Below are positions 22,784 to 30,285 of a DNA stretch of 39,302 bases, in pieces (the stretch's first letter is position 1; each line of letters opens with the position of its first letter). Below the pieces are notes generated by a model, which searched no databases, was not told the DNA's origin, and worked only from the letters and a program-made list of their open reading frames with translations. The DNA is from Chloroflexota bacterium (GTDB lineage Bacteria > Chloroflexota > Anaerolineae > Anaerolineales > Villigracilaceae). The position numbers were made by a program, and so were the translations under genes. The stretch covers positions 1 through 39,302 of the forward strand of contig JACRBI010000020.1 of the NCBI GenBank assembly GCA_016234495.1. Reading direction: 5' to 3'.

Positions 22784-23894
22784 AGACCCGGTTACGTGCG
22801 TATCCGGTGGTTTCCTGTAACACACCTGCTTCCACCAATTTGTCAACATACCGTTTGGCAGCCATGTAGGGTATATCCAAAGCAGACTCCAATTGCCTCA
22901 AGGTCAGAATGGGGCGTGAAAACATAAAGTCGATTACAGCGGTCATACGTTGGGGGTTGCGGTCTACCCGCACCAACTCTTCATAACGGGTACGGATACT
23001 CTGAAGCCGGGTCATGCGGAAGATACCATCCTGTGCCTGGGTGGTAATACCTCTCAAAAAGAAACGTAACCATTCCTCCCATTTACCACTCTGGGAAACT
23101 GCCAGCAGATGATCATAATACTCCTGCCGATAGCGTTCGAAATAGGCGCTCAGATTCAAGAGCGGTTGGGGTAGAACATCCCACTCACGCAACAGTAGCA
23201 TTACTAAAAGCCGCCCTACCCGCCCATTCCCATCCAGGAAAGGATGAATCGCCTCGAACTGGTAATGGACCATGCCGGCGCGGACCAATGCTGGAAGATC
23301 TGTAGCAGTATGGATAAATTTTTCCATTGCACCAAGAGCGTCAAGCATCTCATCCACTGGAGGTGGAACATACGTGGCAGTCTCGATGGTACTGCCCGCT
23401 GGGCCGATCCAGTTTTGCGTTCTGCGGAATTTGCCTGGCGTGAGTTGTCCACCTCGCACTCCTTCCAATAATTTGGCATGAAGTTCACGGATCAGACGTA
23501 GGCTGACTGGGAGGGTTTTCAATCGCTCCAACCCATAATCCAAGGCAAGCACATAATTGTGAACTTCCCGTACATCGTTGTCCGGTCCCAGAAAAGACAA
23601 TTGGGCGGATTCGTAATTGTACAGATCCGTCAGGGAAGCGCGTGTCCCTTCGATGCGGGAGGATAATACCGCTTCGCGTCGAATGAAAGGTTGGACAAGC
23701 AGGCGTGGAAAAGGGAAGTTGCCCGCCAAGGTAGTTAATCTGGCAAGTTCACGTTCCGCATCAGAAAGCGCAGAAATCAGAGTTGATGTCCAACCCAGAT
23801 CCGGTGGCAGTGGCACGGGGATAAATGCCCAATACCCATTCTGGGTTCGAATGGCTTGACCAGCCTTAATGCTGTGAAAATCTCCTGGTTTCAT
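22740..23894 (-). CDS. Fic-domain protein (probable AMPylase) with N-terminal inhibitory helix
   Basis: A 384-residue protein. The Fic motif HPFLDGNGRVGR (His217) is intact, so nucleotidyl transfer to target proteins is expected. An N-terminal helix carries the inhibitory motif S-x3-E-G (Ser78 to Gly83 in SSRIEGT), marking a self-inhibited class II Fic. A C-terminal winged-helix-like region (about residues 310-370, LTLRQLESALDIPYMAAKRYVDKLVEAG) may bind DNA. This architecture is widespread and often lies in accessory regions. Targets are unknown. Confidence 0.92.
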   Translation of the reverse strand: MKPGDFHSIKAGQAIRTQNGYWAFIPVPLPPDLGWTSTLISALSDAERELARLTTLAGNFPFPRLLVQPFIRREAVLSSRIEGTRASLTDLYNYESAQLSFLGPDNDVREVHNYVLALDYGLERLKTLPVSLRLIRELHAKLLEGVRGGQLTPGKFRRTQNWIGPAGSTIETATYVPPPVDEMLDALGAMEKFIHTATDLPALVRAGMVHYQFEAIHPFLDGNGRVGRLLVMLLLREWDVLPQPLLNLSAYFERYRQEYYDHLLAVSQSGKWEEWLRFFLRGITTQAQDGIFRMTRLQSIRTRYEELVRVDRNPQRMTAVIDFMFSRPILTLRQLESALDIPYMAAKRYVDKLVEAGVLQETTGYARNRVFMAYEIFQALENSE

Positions 23895-24106
23895 AAAATG
23901 CCTGCGGTTTGGATGGTGTGAACATAGTTTACCATAATATCATTTTTGACCACAAGTGTTAATAAGGGTTCTTGCATCAACAATTGCGATAAACAAATTT
24001 GCGTCCTCATACTAGCCATAATTATTGCCTGAACTGGATTTATCCAGCAGGGACCAAACCGCGTTTACGGGGGCTCGCGTCAGACAGAAAAACGGCATAA
24101 GATTCA

Positions 24107-25200
24107 TAGGACTTACGCAAAAGTCATTTGAATGGTGGTGATTTGAGTTGCTGGCGCAAATAGTCAGATAGCAACTCATGTTTGAGACGATAGACAGTTT
24201 GCTGGGTCTCATTGGCAACCTGTTTGAGCCGCACCCAGACCAAAATAGCGCAGGCGATGTGATTTCGAACGATTCTGGCTTTACGACATTGACAACCTTC
24301 CAGTCCAGTCAACTGCTTGGTTTCGCGGTGAAACTGCTCGACCTTCCAACGAAAGCCGCACACTTCTTGTACGACCTGCGTGTTGTCTTGCTCCCTGTCG
24401 TTGGGTACGACATAGTCCGTGCCCTTGGTAAAAAGCACTACCCGGAAGAGTTTCACCTTATGATTACCTGGAAAGCCTTTGATCTTGATCGTTTTGCCGT
24501 GCTGTTTCTCCGTTTCTGTCCATACCAGTGCATCCACACGCCGGTAAGGCTGGGAAGCGTTTGAATCGTCGACCTGCCGATTATCTTTGAGTGGACAGTA
24601 GTAGATCTTCTCGTACCTTTCAATGGTCAACATAATCTCTTTGGTTGCATACCAACTATCCATCAACACGGCCCAAAACAGCAATTGCTTTTGATGGACA
24701 CAATTCAGGAGCATGTCTTGCATATGGTCAAGTTTAGTCTTGCCGTCTCCATCTGGATCGTAAATCCGATAGTCAATGATCCAAAACTGATCCGCTTCCG
24801 GGTTCACATACACACAGGTCACAATGCCGACACCTTTGATGACTGCATGGGCATTTCCACTATATTGACGGCGCACCAACTCTACCTTTTGCGAGAAATC
24901 TTTGTCAGCCACAGTATCATCAAAAACCAAAAAACCTTTGGGTGTTTGAACCACCTGATTTTGAACGTTTTCCCAAGTCAATTTGGGACTGAGTTTTTCT
25001 CCATCCAGGTAGCGATTCAGGCAATCATGGCTAAATTTCTCGCTGTGTTCGGCAAAATTCGTCAGCGTATAATTGATTTGGCTTACCAAAAGGTATTGGC
25101 AATAATCCAGTCGTGTCACTTTTATTGTCTTGGGTCTCATCCCCTCAAACTTACTGGCTTTTTGCCTGCTCGTCAATCACTCAGTTTTGCGTAAGTCCTA
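24107..25200 (-). mobile_element. 1.09-kb insertion sequence, IS701/IS4-like
   Basis: Perfect 16-bp terminal inverted repeats TAGGACTTACGCAAAA (24107-24122 and 25185-25200) enclose one transposase gene. Flanks are ATTCA on the left and TTGAA on the right, so no target duplication beyond a possible TA is seen, as might follow a rearrangement. Confidence 0.88.
24124..25140 (-). CDS. DDE transposase of IS701/IS4-like type
   Basis: About 338 residues from ATG 25140 (MRPKTIKVTRLDYCQ); an upstream in-frame TTG would add 12 residues. A probable DDE triad is spread across VFDDTVADKD, LMDSWYATKE and FRWKVEQFHRETKQ. It fills the IS almost completely, and the frame is intact, so the element may still be active. 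The family assignment is from memory of IS701-like proteins; an IS4 subgroup is possible. Confidence 0.85.
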   Translation of the reverse strand: MRPKTIKVTRLDYCQYLLVSQINYTLTNFAEHSEKFSHDCLNRYLDGEKLSPKLTWENVQNQVVQTPKGFLVFDDTVADKDFSQKVELVRRQYSGNAHAVIKGVGIVTCVYVNPEADQFWIIDYRIYDPDGDGKTKLDHMQDMLLNCVHQKQLLFWAVLMDSWYATKEIMLTIERYEKIYYCPLKDNRQVDDSNASQPYRRVDALVWTETEKQHGKTIKIKGFPGNHKVKLFRVVLFTKGTDYVVPNDREQDNTQVVQEVCGFRWKVEQFHRETKQLTGLEGCQCRKARIVRNHIACAILVWVRLKQVANETQQTVYRLKHELLSDYLRQQLKSPPFK

Positions 25201-25264
25201 TTGAAGTAAAACCGCAGGTTCGCCAGTATGCTGTGAAAGCATTGGGGGATATTGGAATCCCCTC

Positions 25265-26125
25265 GTGCGGAAGATGCAAGCCGCCTCGCTCCGACCCTAC
25301 GACCTGCTTCAACAACCCATACATGATCTCCGCCTCAAATTCGACCTCGATGAGCAATTCGCAACACGCATTACCCAACTGAGCTCACGCGACATCGAAC
25401 GTGAATTAACTCGTCTCGCCTCCCTCGGCATCTTTCCTCTCACCCGTGCGGATTCGGACTACCCCGAAAAATATCGCCAGCGATTGAAAGACTCAGCTCC
25501 CGCTGTGTTGTTCTATGCAGGGGAAAAGGCTTTGCTTGGTCAACCAGGGATCGCCGTAGTAGGCTCGCGTCATTTGGATGAAGCGGGACAGGAATGTGCA
25601 AGATTTGTTGGAAACGCTTGCGGGTTATCAGGGCAGATCTTGTATTCGGGTGACGCAAGAGGCGTGGATACCATCAGCATGGAATCTGCGCTCGAGGCGC
25701 GCGGTACTGCTGTCAGCGTGCTGGCGGATAGTTTGGAGAAGCAGGTCAAGGCGTAGAAAGAAGCTTTGAGTCGCGGCGACCTGTGCCTGGTCACACCGTA
25801 TAGTCCCAATGCTGGATTCTCCGTCGGCGCGGCGATGGGTCGCAATCGTTTGATCTATTGCCTTGCCGATTACGCCATCGTGGTCGCGTCCGATGCAGAG
25901 ACGGGAGGCACATGGGCAGGTGCGACCGAGGCGTTGAAGAATAATTGGGTTCTTGTTTTTGTGCTGGAGCATGAACAAATGCCCGAAGGAAATAAATTGC
26001 TATTGCAAAAAGGCACGCTGGCGTTCCCACATCCATTCAAGGATAAACCTGTGAAACTGCCTGAGTGGTTGAAAGAAAAAGCGGATTCACTACCATCGCA
26101 ACCAAACCAACTGAGTTTGTTTTAA
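25265..26125 (+). pseudogene. Broken dprA-like gene (N-terminus missing, in-frame amber stop)
   Basis: Two parts lie in one frame: 25265-25756 ends at TAG, and the same frame continues to 26125. Together they give a DprA/Smf-like Rossmann domain: IAVVGSRHLDEAGQE, SGDARGVDTISMESAL, then VTPYSPNAGFSVGAAMGRNRLIY and DAETGGTWAGATEAL. DprA loads RecA on incoming single-stranded DNA; standalone shorter versions like this one also occur in accessory islands. The first recognisable family residues (SLRPYDLLQQP) come straight after the start, so the usual N-terminal helical domain is absent. The IS end lies 64 bp upstream. The TAG at 25754-25756 falls in a surface region (KQVKA-KEALSRG). Confidence 0.85.
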
Positions 26126-26128
26126 TTT

Positions 26129-26179
26129 GGTTCATATCTGGCATACGGGTATAAGTTTCGGAAACGCACGTAGGCGGCA
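26129..26179. repeat. Dispersed repeat copy 2 (core plus right half)
   Basis: Shares ATACGGGTATAAGTTTCG and GAAACGNACGTAGGCGGCA with copy 3, while the sequence before GGTTCATAT is unrelated. It lies at the right side of the accessory patch, just after the dprA stop. Confidence 0.65.
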
Positions 26180-26184
26180 CGTAG

Positions 26185-26219
26185 GCGGCGGAGAAAATTC
26201 TCCGCCGCTTTTGTTTTTT
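26185..26219 (+). terminator. Strong rho-independent terminator after dprA-like gene
   Basis: GCGGCGGAGAA (26185-26195) pairs with TTCTCCGCCGC (26198-26208), followed by TTTTGTTTTTT. It is convergent with the two-component operon to the right. Confidence 0.9.
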
Positions 26220-26277
26220 ACACATGTCTATTGACAAAATGATCATCCCGTGGGCAAAACCTTACAAAGTAGTCTTG

Positions 26278-26964
26278 TTATGCACCATCTTTTTCGAAGC
26301 GATAACCAAACCCTCGCTCGTTGTGAATGTATTTCGGGTTTTCCGGGTCTACTTCCACCTTTTGGCGCAAGTGCCAGACATAGCGGCGCACAAATCCGAT
26401 CTCGTTGGCATATTGCGGTCCCCACACTTCGCGCACCAAATCTTCGGCAGAAATGACCTCGTTGGGATGGCGCATGAGAGTCACCAACAGCTTGAATTCA
26501 GTCGGAGTGAGCGCAACCAATTCCCCGTCCCGCGTTATGCGGCGTGTGGAAAAATCAACTCTCAAGCCGCCCACTTCCAATATTTCTGAAGTTGCCAGCA
26601 TCTCGCCAGTCCGTCCCAAAACCGCCTTGATCCGCGCGCCTATTTGTGCAAATGAAAACGGCTTGCTGACATAGTCATCTGCGCCAAGCGAGAAGCCGCG
26701 CAACACTTCGCTTTCATCACTGCGGGCGGTCAACATGATAACCGGGGCGCGGCTCATTTCACGAATTCGCTTGAGTGTTTCCCATCCATCCATTTTAGGC
26801 ATGGTCACGTCCAGCACGACGAGGTCTGGCTTTTGCTCAAAGAATACCCGCAGCCCTTTTTGACCATCATTTGCAGTGTGAGTCAAATACCCTTGGTCCT
26901 GAAGATATTCTGCCAGAAGATCAGAGAGACTGGCATCGTCGTCAATTAAGAGGATGGAGGACAT
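26278..26964 (-). CDS. OmpR-family response regulator
   Basis: A 228-residue protein with a receiver domain (LLIDDDASLSDLLAEYL, Asp in LVVLDVTMPKMDG, Lys in YVSKPF) and a winged-helix effector domain (about residues 130-225, ALTPTEFKLLVTLMRHPNEV). It lies 3 bp after the histidine kinase stop, so the pair is cotranscribed. The targets are unknown; the neighbouring divergent cytochrome and molybdoenzyme operon is an obvious candidate (inference). Confidence 0.95.
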   Translation of the reverse strand: MSSILLIDDDASLSDLLAEYLQDQGYLTHTANDGQKGLRVFFEQKPDLVVLDVTMPKMDGWETLKRIREMSRAPVIMLTARSDESEVLRGFSLGADDYVSKPFSFAQIGARIKAVLGRTGEMLATSEILEVGGLRVDFSTRRITRDGELVALTPTEFKLLVTLMRHPNEVISAEDLVREVWGPQYANEIGFVRRYVWHLRQKVEVDPENPKYIHNERGFGYRFEKDGA

Positions 26965-26967
26965 GCT

Positions 26968-28038
26968 TCATTCCTCGCTGAAAGTTGCTACAGGAACGAG
27001 GAGATAGAATTCTGCGCCGGGAGATTCGACATTCTCCCAGATGGGACTTTTGACCCCAATCGAACCGCCCTGTGCGGTAATTAACTTGCGCGCAAAATAC
27101 AAGCCCAGCCCCCAGCCAGGCGGAGCGCTTTCGCCGCTATGCGCGCGCCCAAAACGCTCAAAGATATATTGCTGATATTCCTGCGGGACACCCGCACCAT
27201 GATCCTTGACCGAAATGCGGACCTGCTCGTTTACCTGACAAGCACACAAGTGAATCACCGAATCAGCAGGGGAGTATTTTTCCGCATTGCGCATCAGGCT
27301 GCGGATGATTTCTTCGAGATGAATTTCATCCGCCCAAACAGGGGGCAGGTTATCTGTAAACTTCCATTCCACGTTACGTCCTTTTGAAACAAGCACAACA
27401 TCGGCGGCTTGTTCCATCAGCGGACGCAATGCCACAGGTCCCAGGTTGATCTCAAGTTTTCCCGCTTCGAGGCGCGAGACATCCAGAATGCGCTGGACGA
27501 GTTGATTCAACCGCTGACTTTCACCGACCATTGTTTCAAGGATATGTCTTGCCTGTGCAGGCAGGGTATCGGCGCTCTGCATTGCCAACTCCAAACCTCC
27601 GCTCAGGGTGGTGAGCGGGGCGCGCAGCTCATGGCTGACCAATGAAACAAATTCTGACTTCATGGTATCGAGGCGTTTTAGATTTTGGTTGGCGCGATCC
27701 AGTTCTTGATTGCGTTGCTCCAATTCTGCGGTGCGTTCGGTTACTTTATTTTCGAGTTCGCGGTTGAGGACGTGGACTTCTGCAATGGCTTTTCTTTCCG
27801 CATTGACCAGTTCCCGCATCCAGGCAATGATGAAGCCGACAATGACAGGTCCCATCAAACCGAAAATAATAGTCTCGCTCATGAATGCGAGGTCAAAGGT
27901 TAATTCGCCTTCCAGTCCATGTTCGACAAACTCGAAAACGATGGCAGTGACCGATAGAAAAAGCGGAATCACCCATTGCAAAACATTCAAATCAAGGAAA
28001 CGCCCTTTGTTCAGCCAGGTTAGCAGGTTTCTTTGCAT
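26968..28038 (-). CDS. Membrane-bound sensor histidine kinase
   Basis: A 356-residue protein. Two membrane helices lie near the N-terminus (about residues 21-39 and 53-72) with almost no external loop, then a coiled coil (about 75-120). The HisKA domain has SHELRAPLTTLSGG (His near 136), and the HATPase domain has the N box (SLMRNAEKYS), DHGAGVP and GLGLYFARKL. The short external loop suggests sensing within the membrane or cytoplasm. It is divergent from the tetraheme cytochrome gene, with a 153-bp shared promoter region. Confidence 0.94.
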   Translation of the reverse strand: MQRNLLTWLNKGRFLDLNVLQWVIPLFLSVTAIVFEFVEHGLEGELTFDLAFMSETIIFGLMGPVIVGFIIAWMRELVNAERKAIAEVHVLNRELENKVTERTAELEQRNQELDRANQNLKRLDTMKSEFVSLVSHELRAPLTTLSGGLELAMQSADTLPAQARHILETMVGESQRLNQLVQRILDVSRLEAGKLEINLGPVALRPLMEQAADVVLVSKGRNVEWKFTDNLPPVWADEIHLEEIIRSLMRNAEKYSPADSVIHLCACQVNEQVRISVKDHGAGVPQEYQQYIFERFGRAHSGESAPPGWGLGLYFARKLITAQGGSIGVKSPIWENVESPGAEFYLLVPVATFSEE

Positions 28039-28191
28039 GAATAAATTATAGTCCTTTTGTCCGCATTAATATTTGATTGGGACACAATTGAGACATTCTT
28101 TGACCGTACTTTGACACGCACTCATGTTATTTTAAGGGCGAAAAAGATGGTGAACTCCATCAAACTTACTCACATTCAAGGAGAATGTAAT

Positions 28192-29640
28192 ATGAAGAAG
28201 TTACTTGTGTTAAGCGGCATATTGCTTGTGTTGATTGCTGTATTGGCAGCCTGTGGTGGAAATGCAACTGAAGCCCCGGTTGCGCAAACCGAAGTTCCAG
28301 TGGTTGCAACTGAGGCTCCCGTTGCTGCAACCGAAGCCCCTGTTTCCTTGAGCGGCGACCCGATTCGCGGCGGCCTGCTCTACGATGAGTGGACAAAAGT
28401 CCTTGGAGTGGATGCTCCCGAAGGCAATCAGCCTTTATGGGCCACTCAAACAACCAATACTCGCAGCGGCGGTACTACTTGGCGCTGCAAGGAATGTCAC
28501 GGCTGGGATTACCTCGGCAAGGATGGAGCATACGGCGGCGGGTCACATGCGACCGGCTTTGTGGGCGTCATGCAGGTCGCTGGAACCGACCCCAATGAAA
28601 TTCTCGCCGCGCTCAAGAGTGGCGACCACGATTTCTCTGCTTACATGGATGATCAGGCTCTGACCGACATCGCCCTCTTCCTGAGCGGAAACATGCTCGA
28701 CTCTGCCGCGTTCATCACTGACAAAGCGGCTGTCGGCGGCGATACCGCTGGCGGCGAAGCGATCTATGTTGAAAACTGCACCGACTGCCACGGTCCCGAA
28801 GGCCTCGTGCTGAACTTTGGAGATGACAGCGGTCCCGAATATTATGGCACGATTGCAGCTGACAACCCGTGGGAATTTGTCCACAAGGCTCGCTTTGGTC
28901 AACCCGGCGTTGCAGACATGCCTGCCCTCGTTGACCTTGGCCTGACCGATCAGGAATATATTGACCTGCTAGCCTTTGCCCAGACCCTGCCCACATCCAG
29001 CCCTGTTGCAGAAGGCGGACGCCTTTATGACAATTGGATCGCAGCCACCGGTGCAGATGATATGACCACTGATCATCCTTTGTGGGCGACACAATCAACT
29101 AACACCCGCACCGGCAACGACACCTGGCGCTGCAAGGAATGTCACGGTTGGGATTTCAAGGGTGTGGAAGGCCGCTACGGTTCTGGCTCACATATGACCG
29201 GCTTCCCGGGTGTCATTTCCTCCGCTGGCAAGACCACCGAAGAACTCATGACCGCGATGAAGACTGGCGACCACGACTTCTCCTCCTACTTGAATGATGA
29301 TCAATTGGGCGCGCTGGTTGCTTTCGTTCAGCAGGTTGAAGATATGGCTCCCTACATCAACGACGATAAGACCGTCAATGGTGATGCCGCCAATGGTGAG
29401 ACCCTGTACGCAAGCAATTGTCAGGCCTGCCATGCTGAAGACGGAAAAGCATTGGACTTCGACGACGGCGAAGGCGTTGAGTTTGTTGGCACCGTTGCCG
29501 CTGACAACCCATGGGAAGTTTTGAACAAAATTCAAAACGGCCAGCCCGGTGAGGTCATGACCGCCGGCCGTCACATGGATTGGTCATTCCAGGACCTGCT
29601 CGATATCCTCGCTTATATCCAAACATTACCCATCGAATAA
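28192..29640 (+). CDS. Tetraheme cytochrome c lipoprotein built from a tandem duplication
   Basis: A 482-residue protein. ATG 28192 follows AAGGAG. Lipobox LAAC (Cys21) is followed by an EAPV/VPVVAT-rich linker. Two copies of a diheme unit follow (about residues 56-270 and 274-482). In each, the first heme motif is WRCKECHGWD (99-103 and 314-318) and the second is CTDCH or CQACH (196-200 and 410-414). It should act outside the membrane as an electron wire or substrate-binding cytochrome for the molybdoenzyme complex encoded downstream. A terminator separates it from the next gene. Confidence 0.92.
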   Translation: MKKLLVLSGILLVLIAVLAACGGNATEAPVAQTEVPVVATEAPVAATEAPVSLSGDPIRGGLLYDEWTKVLGVDAPEGNQPLWATQTTNTRSGGTTWRCKECHGWDYLGKDGAYGGGSHATGFVGVMQVAGTDPNEILAALKSGDHDFSAYMDDQALTDIALFLSGNMLDSAAFITDKAAVGGDTAGGEAIYVENCTDCHGPEGLVLNFGDDSGPEYYGTIAADNPWEFVHKARFGQPGVADMPALVDLGLTDQEYIDLLAFAQTLPTSSPVAEGGRLYDNWIAATGADDMTTDHPLWATQSTNTRTGNDTWRCKECHGWDFKGVEGRYGSGSHMTGFPGVISSAGKTTEELMTAMKTGDHDFSSYLNDDQLGALVAFVQQVEDMAPYINDDKTVNGDAANGETLYASNCQACHAEDGKALDFDDGEGVEFVGTVAADNPWEVLNKIQNGQPGEVMTAGRHMDWSFQDLLDILAYIQTLPIE

Positions 29641-29652
29641 ATTGATATGCAA

Positions 29653-29688
29653 ACATCCAGAGGGCAGTTGCCCTCTGGATGTTTTTTT
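29653..29688 (+). terminator. Intrinsic terminator between tetraheme and diheme cytochrome genes
   Basis: ACATCCAGAGGGCA pairs with TGCCCTCTGGATGT and is followed by TTTTTTT. The AGGAG site for the next gene begins immediately after the T run, so the terminator probably sets the ratio of the cytochrome lipoprotein to the downstream complex by partial read-through. Confidence 0.9.
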
Positions 29689-29700
29689 AGGAGTGCGTCG

Positions 29701-30285
29701 ATGAAACGAAAAAACTGGCTCATTCATTATTTGCAATTATTGGCAATCGCTGGCATTGCCATTTTTATTTTTCTCGCAATTTCATCTTCCAGCAATTCAG
29801 TGAAGGCGTTGCCTGAATATTCGCACCGCACCGGCGAATCTTGCGCAACCTGCCACGTCAACCCGGGCGGCGGCGGACCACGCACCTTGCGCGGCGCATT
29901 GTGGGCAGCACAGGGACGCGCAGATCAAGTCCCTGCATTACCCGGCGTCCTGCTCGCTCCCGGAGTAAGTGACGGCGCGGAACTTTACGAAATCGCCTGC
30001 TCCACCTGTCATGGGATGTATGGAGAAGGTTTGTTTGGACGGGTCATTATGAACACAGGCGTCAAACCTGAAAAAATCCGCGCCAACATATTGCGCGGAC
30101 GACTAAACAGCGGCATGCCCTCTTTCGAAGGCATGTTTACCGAGGAACAACTACAAGCGCTCGTGGATTACACCTCCGCGCTGGCAACCGGCAAGGCAGA
30201 AATCCCACCGCTTCAATTCCAACTTGAATCGCCTGAGTTCAAATGTTCGCCAAAATCCACTTCTGTTTTTTGTGGAGGTAACTAA
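29701..30285 (+). CDS. Membrane-anchored diheme cytochrome c
   Basis: A 194-residue protein. ATG 29701 follows AGGAG, and the open frame before it contains the terminator. An N-terminal signal anchor (about residues 11-30) is followed by two heme motifs: CATCH (48-52) and CSTCH (100-104). The C-terminal part looks like a single-domain cytochrome c (GMPSFEGMFTEEQLQALVDY). It links the molybdoenzyme complex to external acceptors or donors. Its TAA overlaps the ATG of the molybdoenzyme gene (TAATG). Confidence 0.9.
   Translation: MKRKNWLIHYLQLLAIAGIAIFIFLAISSSSNSVKALPEYSHRTGESCATCHVNPGGGGPRTLRGALWAAQGRADQVPALPGVLLAPGVSDGAELYEIACSTCHGMYGEGLFGRVIMNTGVKPEKIRANILRGRLNSGMPSFEGMFTEEQLQALVDYTSALATGKAEIPPLQFQLESPEFKCSPKSTSVFCGGN

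Noticed and set aside
22016-23894. Fic and the HTH gene as a toxin-antitoxin pair
   Set aside because: The genes are convergent and overlap at their 3' ends, not cotranscribed, and Fic carries its own inhibitory helix.
24012-24218. Minus-strand 68-codon frame at the IS right-hand flank
   Set aside because: It spans the IS end and combines transposase antiframe with flank sequence; no family match or ribosome site.
25754-25756. TAG in the dprA-like gene as a recoded amino acid (pyrrolysine)
   Set aside because: No downstream signal or family precedent was seen, and the N-terminus is also missing, so decay is the simpler explanation.
29647-29700. Upstream start for the diheme cytochrome gene
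   Set aside because: It would translate through the terminator hairpin; ATG 29701 has AGGAG directly upstream and begins a normal signal anchor.
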